NCBI RefSeq assembly: GCF_002723975.1
Contig: NZ_BEWO01000010.1
Location: 62,001 to 126,000, forward strand
DNA: 64,000 nt
Direction: 5' to 3'
Source of the DNA: Gluconobacter japonicus
GTDB lineage: Bacteria > Pseudomonadota > Alphaproteobacteria > Acetobacterales > Acetobacteraceae
The position numbers and the translations under genes were made by a program. Shown here piece by piece: positions 16,776-26,129 of the stretch. The notes under the pieces are model-generated. The model saw only the letters and a list, made by a program, of their open reading frames with translations, had not been told where the DNA came from and made no database searches. Within the stretch, counting starts at the first letter, position 1. Every line of letters starts with the position of its first letter.

Positions 16776-17722
16776 AAAACTGTCTGAAAGTATTTGGTCT
16801 GGGCACGCTTCTGAGTATTCAGAGCGCATTTTCTTATCCGGTCACGATCCAAAGTTGCAGTAAGCCAGTAACCATAACGCATAGGCCAACCCATGCCGTC
16901 GTTCATGATGTCAACATGGCAGAAATGGCTTTTGCGCTCCACTTACAGCCATTCATGACGGGAGTGACCGGAATTTCTGGCTGGAACAAGCGAACACCCG
17001 TATTCGAGAAAGAGCTGGGCGATCTTCCGGAAATCGCTACACATTATCCAACGCTTGAGCAGCTTCTGAACGCTGGAACGGATTTCTTTTTTGCGGGCTG
17101 GAACTACGGAATGCACGTGGGAGGGGACGTCACACCGGAGACGTTGGCCGCACAGGGTATTCCGACACTTGTTCTCTCCGAGAGCTGCATGAGAGCGGGA
17201 CAGGTCTTTGCGCTTCCGACGCTGGACCTGCTGTATGGTGATGAAGAACGTTTGGGACAGGTTTTTGATCGCACAATAGAAGCTCAAAGCCTTGTAAATG
17301 GCTGGAAAATGCGTGTTCAAGCTGTTCAGAAGCAGCTGGCAGGGCGTCCTCCTGTGCGCGTGTTTCTTTATGATAGTGGCCGGGATCGGCCTTTTACGGC
17401 CGGGAAATATGCCCTTGCGACAGAATTGATGCATCTGGGAGGTGGGCAGAACATTTTCAGAGATCTGCCGACAAACTGGGGGCCTGCCTCATGGGAAAGC
17501 GTTGCCGTCAGAGATCCGGAAGCTATTTTGATCGTCGATTACGGCGACGGTATTGAACAAAGCCTGGCGTTTTTGAAAAGTCATCCTCTTTTAACTGAGA
17601 CTGTGGCGTTAAAAGATAATCGTATTATGGCTGTACGTTATGATGAAATGACGCCTTCTCCAGCCAATATTGATGCCATTGAAAAAATATCCGTATTTCT
17701 GCATCCCGAGACTAAGCCATGA
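16772..17722 (+). CDS. btuF: Periplasmic cobalamin-binding protein (BtuF type)
   Basis: A 316-residue substrate-binding protein, starting with GTG in the GTGA overlap with the ATPase gene. It has a short signal sequence (cleavage near SAFS) and the Fe/B12 periplasmic-binding fold: PTHAVVHDVNMAEMAFAL early, TLEQLLNAGTDFFFAGW in the first lobe, and GGGQNIFRDLPTNWGPASWE in the second lobe, a familiar block in this family. It captures the corrinoid delivered by the outer-membrane receptor and hands it to the permease. An iron-siderophore ligand is the alternative, but the riboswitch favours cobalamin. The stop overlaps the permease start by 4 bp. Confidence 0.85.
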   Translation: MKNCLKVFGLGTLLSIQSAFSYPVTIQSCSKPVTITHRPTHAVVHDVNMAEMAFALHLQPFMTGVTGISGWNKRTPVFEKELGDLPEIATHYPTLEQLLNAGTDFFFAGWNYGMHVGGDVTPETLAAQGIPTLVLSESCMRAGQVFALPTLDLLYGDEERLGQVFDRTIEAQSLVNGWKMRVQAVQKQLAGRPPVRVFLYDSGRDRPFTAGKYALATELMHLGGGQNIFRDLPTNWGPASWESVAVRDPEAILIVDYGDGIEQSLAFLKSHPLLTETVALKDNRIMAVRYDEMTPSPANIDAIEKISVFLHPETKP

Positions 17723-18714
17723 TTCGGAAGAATAGTCTTTGTGTTGCCATACCTATCATTGTCGGACTTTGTTTTCTGGAAATTGCGCTTGGTAGCGCGT
17801 CGTTATCCTGGCAGGCGTTAAAAGCGGCTTTCTGGGCAGGGCCTTACAGTCATGACATTGCTGCACGCATTATATGGTCATTACGGATACCCAGATTTTT
17901 TCTCGCTTTTCTGACAGGGGCTACGCTTGCCGGGGCAGGTGCCCTTCTTCAGGCCGCAACGCGAAATCCTCTGGCCGATCCCTTTCTGTTTGGTCTGTCC
18001 TCTGGGGCAGCAACAGGGGCCGTTGCGGTCATCGTTTTATGTGGTGACATGCTCGGAATCTGGACAGCAGCAGTTGGAGCTTCAACGGGGGCATTGTTTG
18101 CTACGGCTACCCTGCTTCTGCTGATTGCTGTCAGAAGGAAGAAAAATCGTGTGATCTCGACTGAGCGTGTCTTGCTCTCGGGTCTCGCAGTATCATTTGT
18201 TTTTTCAACACTGACCAATCTTCTGATTTTCTGGGGCGACCGAAATACGGCACAATCCGTGCTCTTCTGGACGATGGGAAGTTTTTCAGGTGGGTCTTGG
18301 TCAGCACTTCCCATCGTCGGTCTTGGTTTTCTGACGGTTTTATTGGGCGGTCTGGTCTATCGCAGAGATCTTGATGCCCTGATGGCTGGTGAAGAAACGG
18401 CTGCTTCACTTGGCATCCATGTTCAGAAACTTAGGCTTTGTGTTCTAGTAGTTTGCGCTTTTGGCTGTGCCATGACAGTCGCTTTGTGTGGCCCTATCGG
18501 TTTTGTCGGGCTGATTATTCCACATCTTGTTCGTCCACGCTGGGGCAGCGCTCTGAAAAGAAGTTTCCTACCGACTATGGTTGCCGGAGGAATGCTGACG
18601 GTCCTGGCAGACATCCTGAGTCGGTGCCTATTACCGTCTCAGGAATTACCAGTTGGGATTGTAATTTCAGCAATCGGCGCAGCGTTTCTACTGGTTCTGC
18701 TCCTGCGCCGATAA
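17719..18714 (+). CDS. btuC: Cobalamin ABC transporter permease (BtuC/FecCD family)
   Basis: A 331-residue inner-membrane permease with about nine or ten hydrophobic helices. Family marks are LRIPRFFLAFLTGATLAGAGALLQAATRNPLADPFLFG, broken into the LxxPR start and the NPLADP loop, and later CGPIGFVGLIIPHLVR, a nearly invariant FecCD-family segment. It forms the channel energised by the upstream ATPase. Only one permease gene is present, so it should act as a homodimer. It is the last gene of the riboswitch operon and ends 7 bp before the convergent gluconate dehydrogenase gene. Confidence 0.9.
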   Translation: MIRKNSLCVAIPIIVGLCFLEIALGSASLSWQALKAAFWAGPYSHDIAARIIWSLRIPRFFLAFLTGATLAGAGALLQAATRNPLADPFLFGLSSGAATGAVAVIVLCGDMLGIWTAAVGASTGALFATATLLLLIAVRRKKNRVISTERVLLSGLAVSFVFSTLTNLLIFWGDRNTAQSVLFWTMGSFSGGSWSALPIVGLGFLTVLLGGLVYRRDLDALMAGEETAASLGIHVQKLRLCVLVVCAFGCAMTVALCGPIGFVGLIIPHLVRPRWGSALKRSFLPTMVAGGMLTVLADILSRCLLPSQELPVGIVISAIGAAFLLVLLLRR

Positions 18715-18721
18715 GCTTCTC

Positions 18722-19477
18722 TTAAAGCGAGACGGTGATCCCGCCGTCCACATACAGAACGTGACCATTTACAAAAGAGGACGCCGAGGATGCCAGAAAG
18801 ATGCAGGCTCCGGTCAGTTCATCCAGCTGACCCCATCGTCCGGCAGGAGTGCGCTTCTCCAACCATTGTGAGAACTCTGCGTCATTGACGAGAGCGGCAT
18901 TCAAAGGGGTATCAAAATATCCAGGCGCAATTGCATTGCATTGCAGGCCATGTCTGGCCCATTCCGTGGCCATCCCTTTTGTCAGGTTCCCAACGGCCCC
19001 TTTGGTTGCAGTGTATGGCGAAATATTCGGGCGGGCGAGGGCTGTCTGCACACTCGCAATATTGATAATCTTTCCGCTCTTTCGGCCTAGCATATGTTTT
19101 GCGACAGCCTGACCAACATTAAAAATGGATGTCAGGTTTGTCTGGAGAACCTTCTGAAACATCTCCGGCGGAAAATCCTCTAGAGGCGCCCGATGCTGCA
19201 TTCCGGCATTGTTGACGAGAATATCGATCGGGCCAGTTTCAGCCTCAAAGCGATCAATCGCAGCTTTGACAGAAGCATGATCCGTAACGTCGAAAGGGAG
19301 TGTTTTCACACCGCCCAGTTTCTCAGCCGCAGCAAGCAGTTTTTCAGGATCACGACCGTTGAGAACAATTTCGGCTCCCGCAGCTTGAAGCCCTTGGGCC
19401 AGACTGAAACCAATTCCCTGAGATGAGCCGGTTACGAGAGCACGACGGCCCGTCAGATCGAAAAGAGTAGTACTCAT
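18722..19477 (-). CDS. gno: Gluconate 5-dehydrogenase (5-ketogluconate reductase), SDR
   Basis: A cytoplasmic short-chain dehydrogenase interconverting D-gluconate and 5-keto-D-gluconate. The 251-residue protein has the cofactor motif TGSSQGIG (residues 16-23), an arginine after beta-2 (LNGRD, Arg42) that favours NADP(H), NNAG (89-92), and the catalytic Ser142, Tyr155 and Lys159 (YTATK). The C-terminus ends with the family's VDGGITVSL. It closely resembles Gno of Gluconobacter oxydans and IdnO of E. coli. The next gene is a gluconate permease, an arrangement known in G. oxydans, which makes the assignment strong. Confidence 0.88.
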   Translation of the reverse strand: MSTTLFDLTGRRALVTGSSQGIGFSLAQGLQAAGAEIVLNGRDPEKLLAAAEKLGGVKTLPFDVTDHASVKAAIDRFEAETGPIDILVNNAGMQHRAPLEDFPPEMFQKVLQTNLTSIFNVGQAVAKHMLGRKSGKIINIASVQTALARPNISPYTATKGAVGNLTKGMATEWARHGLQCNAIAPGYFDTPLNAALVNDAEFSQWLEKRTPAGRWGQLDELTGACIFLASSASSFVNGHVLYVDGGITVSL

Positions 19478-19516
19478 GGTGGAGTTTTTCCCTGTGTATA
19501 TCTGTAATCGATGCTG

Positions 19517-20857
19517 TCAGATGACCATGGACGCCCCGAGGCAGAACAGGAGCCCCAGAACCGCAATAATCGTTTCCAGAACCGACCATGTTTTGATGGT
19601 CTGAGGGACGGTCAGGCCAAGATATTCCTTCATCTGCCAGAACCCGGCGTCGTTCATAGGACCGAAAGCGACAGATCCTGCACCCGTCGCAATCACCATC
19701 AGTTCAGGTGACACACCCTGTGAATGAGCCAAAATAGGGCCTGCGATACCGGAAGCCGTGCTCATGGCGACAGTGGATGAACCACAGGCAACACGGACAA
19801 TTGCTGCCAAAAGCCAAGCCAGAACCAGAAGGGGTACATGTGCGCTCACAGCAGCATCCGTGATGGCTTTTGAAACACCACTGTCGATCAGTTCGCGCCC
19901 GAAGCCACCACCCGCACCAACCAGGAGCATGATGAGCGCCGTTGGCCCGAGGCATTCATTGGTGAATCTCAGGATTGTCTCACGGGAAAAGCCACGCGCC
20001 AGACCCAGAACATAAAAGGACATGACTGTTGCCAGCAGCAGGGCAATATCAGTGTTTCCAATGAAATGCAGGAACGTATTGGGCGCGCTCCTGGGCGTCG
20101 TAAACAGATCAGCCGCAGACCCGATCAGCATGAGGATGACAGGGCACGTAATGGTCAGAACTGTAATGATAAAACCCGGAAGATTTGCGGGAATTTCGCG
20201 ACTGACGAACTGCTCTGCCAGCGGATTTGTCTCGGTGATGGGAACACGCGGGCTGATAAAGCGCGCAAAAAGCGGGCCGGCTATGGCTGCAATAGGCGTT
20301 CCGAGGATGACCCCCCAGAAAATCGTCGTTCCTGTATTCGCATGATAGGCGGAGAGCGCAAGAAGTGTCGCTGGATGGGGCGGGATCATGGCATGGGTGA
20401 CGGAGAGCGCCGCTCCCATGGGGAGAGCCACCCGAAGAATGGACGTGTTGGTTCGCGCTGCCAGTACGAAGGCCAGCGGAAACAGTAGAACAACGCCAAC
20501 TTCAAAGAAGACCGGCAAACCAACCAGTAGCCCGATCACCATCATGGCCCAGTCAATTCTCTGCCTTCCGGCTCGTTCTGAAATGGTCAGGGCAATCCGG
20601 TCCGCACCTCCGGATTCAGCAAGCATTTTGCCGAGCATGGTTCCCAGAGCAATGATGGTTCCCACATGCCCAAGGACATGTCCTGCACCGGCTTCAAAAG
20701 ACGCTACCACCTGATTTGGGGGCATTCCGGCGCAGAGGGCAAGGAGAAGTGAAACGCTAAAGAGAACAATGAACGGGTTCAGGCGAAAACGCGCAATCAG
20801 GACGACCACGGCAATGATCGCAGATGTTGCAAGAAGAATGGCAAAGGTTGTTGTCAT
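19517..20857 (-). CDS. gntP: Gluconate permease, GntP family
   Basis: A 446-residue inner-membrane symporter with about 12 hydrophobic segments. Typical GntP motifs are RLNPFIVLFSVSLLLALCAGM near the N-terminus (split over 20 residues), GLPVFFEVGVVLLFPLAFVL and IPPHPATLLALSAYH. Late in the protein are GGGFGRELIDSG, VACGSSTVAMSTASGIAGP and PMNDAGFWQMKEYLGLT. It brings gluconate into the cytoplasm for the dehydrogenase encoded 39 bp downstream. It is the first gene of the pair and its promoter should lie in the 384-base gap to its right. 5-Ketogluconate or idonate uptake are alternatives in this family. Confidence 0.92.
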   Translation of the reverse strand: MTTTFAILLATSAIIAVVVLIARFRLNPFIVLFSVSLLLALCAGMPPNQVVASFEAGAGHVLGHVGTIIALGTMLGKMLAESGGADRIALTISERAGRQRIDWAMMVIGLLVGLPVFFEVGVVLLFPLAFVLAARTNTSILRVALPMGAALSVTHAMIPPHPATLLALSAYHANTGTTIFWGVILGTPIAAIAGPLFARFISPRVPITETNPLAEQFVSREIPANLPGFIITVLTITCPVILMLIGSAADLFTTPRSAPNTFLHFIGNTDIALLLATVMSFYVLGLARGFSRETILRFTNECLGPTALIMLLVGAGGGFGRELIDSGVSKAITDAAVSAHVPLLVLAWLLAAIVRVACGSSTVAMSTASGIAGPILAHSQGVSPELMVIATGAGSVAFGPMNDAGFWQMKEYLGLTVPQTIKTWSVLETIIAVLGLLFCLGASMVI

Positions 20858-21241
20858 GTGGAACGCAGCCCCGTCAGAACGAGAAAGAGGGTCAGGAACG
20901 AAAGTGAAAGAACGACGGAATCAGATCCTCCGCGAAGATTGCCAGCATCATTTTCCATATCCTTTGACGAACTAAATTCCGCTATAAAGTCTGCGTCATG
21001 AGGATCAGGAAAACGGGATCGACATCTCAGCATGGCTGAAGATCAGGCATCAGAAAATATGGAAGAGCACTATTTCTTCAAATATTTCTGGTATTTTGAT
21101 CGCTCCTTAACCCCTTGCGGAAAACTCAAGTGGCGACAGGATGTTTAACGCAACACATGTGATGGACGAGCATCAGGATGCAGTGACGGGTGCGTGCGCT
21201 TTTGATCTGTCTGGTCTCACAGACTGTCGAGGATAAAGACC
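20858..21241. other. Divergent intergenic region between gntP and luciferase-like gene
   Basis: The region holds promoters in both directions. One small ORF can be read at 21032-21148 (+), 38 residues beginning MAEDQASENMEEHYFFKYFW, rich in aromatic residues. It lacks a convincing ribosome-binding site and I do not call it as a gene. No clear hairpin or repeat is seen. Confidence 0.4.
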
Positions 21242-22252
21242 ATGATTCCATTTTCTGTTCTTGATCTTTCGATCATCACACGGGGTTCCGGTCCGCGGGA
21301 AGCGTTCCGACATTCGATTGAGTTTGCCAAACGGGCGGAAAGCCTTGGCTTCCATCGGTATTGGCTTGCTGAACATCATGCAATGCCTGGCATTGCATCT
21401 GCCGCAACGGCAGTGCTAATCGGGCAGGTAGCAGGTGCGACAACCCGTATCCGGGTGGGATCAGGTGGTATCATGCTGCCCAATCACTCTCCGCTGGTGA
21501 TTGCCGAACAGTTCGGAACACTGGAAACCCTTTTCCCCGGACGAATTGATCTTGGGCTGGGGCGCGCTCCCGGGGCAGACCAGAGGACGGCGCGGGCTCT
21601 TCGACGTGATCCAGCTGCGCCTGACAGGTTCCCTGAGGACGTTGTGGAGCTGCTTCATTACTTTGAGCCATCCTCTGATGAGGATACGCACCTCATCAGG
21701 GCTGTGCCGGGGGCGGGTCTTCATGTCCCGGTCTGGATTTTGGGCTCATCGCTGTTTTCCGCTGTTCTGGCTGCTCACCTGGGGCTTCCGTATGCGTTTG
21801 CTTCCCATTTCGCCCCCGCGCAGATGGAAGAAGCCATTACTCTCTATCGGGCAAGATTTGAACCGTCTGAACGATGCGCCAAACCACATGTGATGCTGAC
21901 CGTGAACATTATCGCCGCTGATGAAGAAGCAGAAGGTAAACGTCTGGCGACATCGCTTTATCAATATTTCGTGGCGTTAAGACGTGGCCGTCCGATCGCC
22001 TTTCCGCCGCCTGTGAACAGCGGTCCTGCTCCCTGGTCAGCAGAAGAGCAGCATATGCTAGGGCAAACGCTGGCCTGTACGTTCTCGGGTTCAAGAGAAA
22101 GCGTTTCTGCACAAGTTCAAGCTTTTGCAGATCGCCACAAACCTGACGAACTCATGATTGCTGTCCCGATTTATGATCATGACAGCCGGTGTCGATCTCT
22201 CGAACTTGCAGCTAAAATCAGAGTCGAAATTTCAGGGCGACAGATTGACTAG
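21242..22252 (+). CDS. LLM-class flavin-dependent oxidoreductase (YhbW-like)
   Basis: A 336-residue protein of the bacterial luciferase-like family, using reduced FMN. The N-terminus ([14 protein letters not shown]), [20 protein letters not shown] and [24 protein letters not shown] are typical of the YhbW/MsnO8 group. [18 protein letters not shown] is the usual phosphate-binding and active-site loop. Substrate is unknown. Its last 21 bases overlap the end of the convergent TPR gene, so it faces the monooxygenase operon tail to tail; that might mean a linked function but could be chance. The TATAAAGAC-like ATAAAGACC just before the start provides only a weak ribosome-binding site. Confidence 0.82.
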   Translation: MIPFSVLDLSIITRGSGPREAFRHSIEFAKRAESLGFHRYWLAEHHAMPGIASAATAVLIGQVAGATTRIRVGSGGIMLPNHSPLVIAEQFGTLETLFPGRIDLGLGRAPGADQRTARALRRDPAAPDRFPEDVVELLHYFEPSSDEDTHLIRAVPGAGLHVPVWILGSSLFSAVLAAHLGLPYAFASHFAPAQMEEAITLYRARFEPSERCAKPHVMLTVNIIAADEEAEGKRLATSLYQYFVALRRGRPIAFPPPVNSGPAPWSAEEQHMLGQTLACTFSGSRESVSAQVQAFADRHKPDELMIAVPIYDHDSRCRSLELAAKIRVEISGRQID

Positions 22253-23449
22253 CTGACGGACGATATCTTTGTGGATCTGCATGAACAGATCACGTTGCGC
22301 ATGGCTGCCACCAATATCCTGAAGGTGAGGGAGGGCAGCTTCAAAGTATCGCTGGGCTGTGATTGGATCATGGTCCAAATAGGCTTTCAGGCCACGAGCC
22401 AGGGGAATGCCGACCAAAGTCCAGGCTTGCTGATCTGGAAGGTTTTTGTCTGAAAGGTTTTCTATACGCTGGAGTAGATGCACCCCCTCGGGGCGGCGTG
22501 CTTTCAGAAGGCCATAGAGATATTGCAAACTCAGGAACGGTTGACTGACATCCTCCTGCCTGGGGGCAAGCCATTCCGCAAGATCATCCCAGCGCTGCCC
22601 CACATCCGCACCTGCCAGTTCAAGACGGACGAGCAGGGACACAGCACCTATCTGATCCTGCGAAAAACTCCGCTCCCGTCCCCAGCAATGCTGATCGTAA
22701 ATATCAAGCGCGTCCACTACCCGGCCCTGAGCCAGATAGAATAGAGCGAGATGCCACCAGAGATGCGTGTACATGAAAGAGGTCAGGTGTTCCCAGCCAA
22801 CCGACCGGTCTTCCAGAAAAGCAATACCTTCTTCAATCCGTCCCTGCGTCAAAAAAACATGCGCAAGAGCATGTTGCGCCCATGGTTCGGAGGGGGCCAT
22901 CTCAAGAGCGCGTCGTGCGGAGCGTTCAGCCGCAGCTAGATCGTGGCATTGTTCAAAACCAAACGCCAGCATTCCATGCAGTGCCGCAATATCTCCTGCA
23001 GCATCTTCGCTCTTCAGGGCGATAGCCAGCATATCCGTGAACCGTCCACGAATAAAATCATGATACTGTCGAAGTTTCAGTGTCACCAGATCCCGCGGCC
23101 ATTCAGTCAGGATCGTGTCCGTCAGAGCGATAATCCGATCCGGATCTTCCGCTATCGACGCTTCCAGAACCGAAAAGAGCAGTTTTTCACGCGGAAGGGC
23201 ACGATCAAAGGAGGCGCGCGCCCGGTCCCGATAGCGCAATGCTTCAGCAGGGATATCTCCTGTTTCGGACAACATCCAGAGAAGTCCTGCATAAGTATTC
23301 GCCAGACAGTCATCGGACTGATCCGCGACACCAAGAATATCCACCAGTTTGAGGTCGTAGCCGAGATAACCGAGAATAAAAGCGTTGATACCTTTTAACG
23401 CTCTGCTGTCGTCTGTGGACACTGCGTTGCCGAGAACGTCCTGGCTCAT
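22232..23449 (-). CDS. Tetratricopeptide-repeat protein, TTC38 family
   Basis: A 405-residue cytoplasmic protein without signal peptide. Helical repeats are visible in the middle: [53 protein letters not shown], then the TTC38 signature [16 protein letters not shown] and [15 protein letters not shown]38 proteins have TPR-like helical folds and no established enzymatic role; bacterial members often sit in catabolic operons. It overlaps the upstream hydrolase gene by 4 bp and is the last gene of the nine-gene operon that starts with the flavin monooxygenase at 31.5 kb. Likely a binding or scaffold protein for that pathway, by inference only. Confidence 0.8.
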   Translation of the reverse strand: MSQDVLGNAVSTDDSRALKGINAFILGYLGYDLKLVDILGVADQSDDCLANTYAGLLWMLSETGDIPAEALRYRDRARASFDRALPREKLLFSVLEASIAEDPDRIIALTDTILTEWPRDLVTLKLRQYHDFIRGRFTDMLAIALKSEDAAGDIAALHGMLAFGFEQCHDLAAAERSARRALEMAPSEPWAQHALAHVFLTQGRIEEGIAFLEDRSVGWEHLTSFMYTHLWWHLALFYLAQGRVVDALDIYDQHCWGRERSFSQDQIGAVSLLVRLELAGADVGQRWDDLAEWLAPRQEDVSQPFLSLQYLYGLLKARRPEGVHLLQRIENLSDKNLPDQQAWTLVGIPLARGLKAYLDHDPITAQRYFEAALPHLQDIGGSHAQRDLFMQIHKDIVRQLVNLSP

Positions 23450-24309
23450 GAGCGCGCCTCCTGCCCAGAGGAAAGGTGTTTGAGAGCAGTTTCAATGCAG
23501 CGATTTACGGTTGCAGGCTGTTCCAGCATGATCTGATGCCCACACTCCGGGAGAATGTTCAGGGAACTTTCGGGTATAAGCGATTGAAGTTTCTTTATTT
23601 CTTCGAGAGGTACGATGCCATCCTGCTGGCCAGCAAGAATGTGAACTGGCTTTTCAAACTGTCTCAAAACATCATGATCAATGGGCCGTGCTCCCGCACG
23701 GACAGCATTGATCATGAAAAGACTATTGCGTTTTGTAGCCTTGCGTTCGGCCTTCAGAAGGTTTGGATCAACCGTTGGAGCCCAGGCCAGAGCTTCAAAA
23801 CGTTTCTGCAAAAATGGCCGCGCCAAGGATGACAACCAGAAGGGTAGCCGGTCCATCCAGTTTCCAAACATGGGCCCCTTCAGAGATGGAGCAAGAGAGG
23901 CGGGTCCAAGAAGAATAAGTTCATCAATCGGAACCGCCTGTTCCGTCTTCAACAGACCCGCAACCCATTCTAACGTCACGCGACATCCAAAGGAATGTGC
24001 AACAAGAATGCGCTTTGATGACGGATAAGCCTTCAGAATTGCAGCAAGATCCTGAACGGCATAGGAGCTTACGAACGCCTGTTCATGGTGAGAACGCGCA
24101 CTGTCGCCATGGCCGTAAGCATCCCATGCAATAAGATTGACGTTCTCCTGAGAAAAATGTTCCCACTGCAAACGCCACTGCTGTCGGTTGCCGCCTAATC
24201 CATGAACAAAGATCAGGGTCGTATCGCTATTTTTTTGAAGTGTGGAAAGAGCCAGTCGTCGCCCGGGAACGCGGAAGAAATTGATCGGGGCAGGCAGAAT
24301 ATCAGTCAT
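23446..24309 (-). CDS. Alpha/beta-fold hydrolase
   Basis: A 287-residue cytoplasmic hydrolase. Motifs are the oxyanion strand LIFVHGLGGNRQQW, the nucleophile elbow AHSFGC (Ser in an A-x-S-x-G variant of GxSxG), the acid in AGQQDGIVP and the catalytic histidine in PECGHQIMLEQP. The ATG chosen overlaps the peptidase stop as ATGACTGA; an in-frame ATG three codons earlier is possible but has no spacing for a ribosome-binding site. The substrate could be an ester or thioester made by the upstream monooxygenase pathway; nothing in the sequence fixes it. Confidence 0.82.
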   Translation of the reverse strand: MTDILPAPINFFRVPGRRLALSTLQKNSDTTLIFVHGLGGNRQQWRLQWEHFSQENVNLIAWDAYGHGDSARSHHEQAFVSSYAVQDLAAILKAYPSSKRILVAHSFGCRVTLEWVAGLLKTEQAVPIDELILLGPASLAPSLKGPMFGNWMDRLPFWLSSLARPFLQKRFEALAWAPTVDPNLLKAERKATKRNSLFMINAVRAGARPIDHDVLRQFEKPVHILAGQQDGIVPLEEIKKLQSLIPESSLNILPECGHQIMLEQPATVNRCIETALKHLSSGQEARS

Positions 24310-25342
24310 GGTCCACATTTCCCTGTTTCACGTCACCAAAGCGTTCCTTCCATGTTGGAAGGAAGGGCTCTCCTGGCAATGGTGAGGCTTCATACACGCC
24401 ACGGGCGATGGCACGAGCTGTAACCTGCGTCGCGGCGTGCAGGATTTCCGTCCAGATTTCTACAGATGCAGGGGCTGGTGCGTGACCTGTAGAAATACCA
24501 AAGACTGCGTCTCCATCCTGCGGCAGATGGGCCGGAAAGACCCCGCGGGCGATACCATCCTGCGCCAGGATGGCAAAGCGTTTGGCTTCGGCCTTTGTCA
24601 AAATCGCGTCAGTCGCGATAACACCGATCGTAGTACCGGCCACATAGTTTGGCTTCATGCGCAAAGCCAGGTCGTTTTCCGCGAGGCGTGATGGAAATCC
24701 TAAGCCGCCGAATTCATTATCCCGTTCAAACGGAGCGCTCCAGAAATGAGGGCCATTGCCAACGGTCGCGGTCCCGACGGCATTGACCACCATCAGGGCG
24801 GCAACGGTATGACCTGATGGAGTGATGGTGCTTGCAGAACCCAGTCCTCCTCTGAGCAGGGTAGTCGTCGCTCCGGTTCCAGCTCCTGTGGTCCCAAGAG
24901 CGAACTGACCCTTACGGGCTCCCTGTGCAGCCTGGTAGCCGAGTTCGGCATACGGGGAATACCGGCCCCAGTCTTTGTTGCCTCCATTCACAAGGTCGAA
25001 AAGGCTTGCCTGAACGACAATAGGGACACGAACCTGATTGTCGGGGGTTGGCAGATCTGCAGCCTGTTCCCGTAGCCATGCCTGCACACCTGCGGTCGCA
25101 TCCAATCCATAGGTGGAGCCACCTGACAGAACGATGGCATCAATCCCGCCCACAAGCATTTCAGGTTCCAGCAGCGCATTTTCCCGTAATGCCGGGGCAC
25201 CTCCAAGAAAGCTGCCAGACGCTATTGCAGGTCGATCGAAAAGGAGGGCTGTGACACCCGTCCGCTGATCGAGGTTCTGAACATTGCCGACGCGGATACC
25301 AGGCACGTCTGTCACGAGATTATTGAGCGATTGGGAAATCAT
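24302..25342 (-). CDS. P1-family (DmpA-like) aminopeptidase/amidase
   Basis: A 346-residue N-terminal-nucleophile hydrolase of MEROPS family S58. The start VTDVPGIRVGNVQ, LFDRPAIASGSFLGGAPALRE, VLSGGSTYGLDATAGV and GTTGAGTGATTTLLRGGLGSAS are family blocks. Ser169 in GGLGSAS is the expected self-cleavage site and nucleophile. There is no signal peptide, so it acts in the cytoplasm on material brought in by the ABC transporter just upstream. Family members release N-terminal residues from peptides, amides or beta-peptides, and some hydrolyse D-amino acid esters. Gap to the upstream ATPase gene is 13 bp. Confidence 0.88.
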   Translation of the reverse strand: MISQSLNNLVTDVPGIRVGNVQNLDQRTGVTALLFDRPAIASGSFLGGAPALRENALLEPEMLVGGIDAIVLSGGSTYGLDATAGVQAWLREQAADLPTPDNQVRVPIVVQASLFDLVNGGNKDWGRYSPYAELGYQAAQGARKGQFALGTTGAGTGATTTLLRGGLGSASTITPSGHTVAALMVVNAVGTATVGNGPHFWSAPFERDNEFGGLGFPSRLAENDLALRMKPNYVAGTTIGVIATDAILTKAEAKRFAILAQDGIARGVFPAHLPQDGDAVFGISTGHAPAPASVEIWTEILHAATQVTARAIARGVYEASPLPGEPFLPTWKERFGDVKQGNVDHD

Positions 25343-25355
25343 GGTTCAAATCGTT

Positions 25356-26129
25356 TCAAAGACTGGCGTCAATCAGGGCGCGGGTCGTGGGATGCTGAGG
25401 ATGGTCCAGCACAGAGACAGTTGGGCCGGTTTCCACGATCCTGCCCCCGTCGAGGACGGCGACACGATGAGAAATATGTCGGATAACCGCCAGATCATGG
25501 CTGACAAAAATGTAGGAGAGACCGTATCGGTTCTGCAGGTCCATCAGCAGATTGAGAACGACAGCCTGTGTCGACACATCCAGAGCAGACACTGCCTCAT
25601 CCGCGATGATGACGGAAGGACGTGTCACAAGGGCTCGTGCAATGGCAATGCGTTGCCGCTGCCCACCAGAAAACATTCTTGGATAACGATCAGCTGCATC
25701 CACCGGAAGAGCGACATCGGTCAAGGCCTGACGAACCCGACGCTCCTTTTCCTCGGTGCTCAGGGGCGTCTGATGAAGAGGCTCTTTCACGATCTGCCGT
25801 ATGGTTTGGCGAGGATCGAGCGCTCCCTGGGGATCCTGGAAAATCATCTGGATATGGGGGCGAACGTCTTTCCTGACTTGCCCCGCAGTATCACGCAGAG
25901 CCTGGCCTTGAAAGAGAACCTCTCCTTTTTCCGGTTTCAGAAGCCCTGTCAGAATACGGGAAAGTGTGGATTTTCCGCTCCCTGAAGATCCAACAATACC
26001 GAGTGTTTCCCTTTCTGCCACATGAAGGCTGACATCCTGCAGAACGGTTTTTCTGGGAGGTGCGAAAAAGGAAGATTTGTGTTCGGACACACTGAACTGA
26101 ATGTGTCTCGCTTCCAGAAGAATACTCAT
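25356..26129 (-). CDS. Peptide-type ABC transporter ATPase (DppF/OppF-like)
   Basis: A 257-residue ATPase with Walker A GSSGSGKSTLS, a Q-loop at MIFQDPQGALDPR (the DPxxxLxPR form typical of dipeptide transporters), signature FSGGQRQRIAIARAL, Walker B VIIADEAVSALDV and the switch histidine in FVSHDLAVIRHIS. It pairs with the upstream DppD-like ATPase as a heterodimer. The C-terminal oligopeptide-transporter cysteine cluster seen in many OppF proteins is absent, as the protein stops soon after HPTTRALIDASL. The start overlaps the upstream gene's stop by 4 bp. Confidence 0.9.
   Translation of the reverse strand: MSILLEARHIQFSVSEHKSSFFAPPRKTVLQDVSLHVAERETLGIVGSSGSGKSTLSRILTGLLKPEKGEVLFQGQALRDTAGQVRKDVRPHIQMIFQDPQGALDPRQTIRQIVKEPLHQTPLSTEEKERRVRQALTDVALPVDAADRYPRMFSGGQRQRIAIARALVTRPSVIIADEAVSALDVSTQAVVLNLLMDLQNRYGLSYIFVSHDLAVIRHISHRVAVLDGGRIVETGPTVSVLDHPQHPTTRALIDASL

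Noticed and set aside
21032..21148. A 38-codon aromatic-rich ORF in the gntP upstream region
   Set aside because: There is no good ribosome-binding site and no recognised pattern; mentioned only within the intergenic entry.
25284..25985. A 233-codon plus-strand frame across the ABC ATPase gene
   Set aside because: It crosses two well-supported minus-strand genes and lacks any domain-like pattern.
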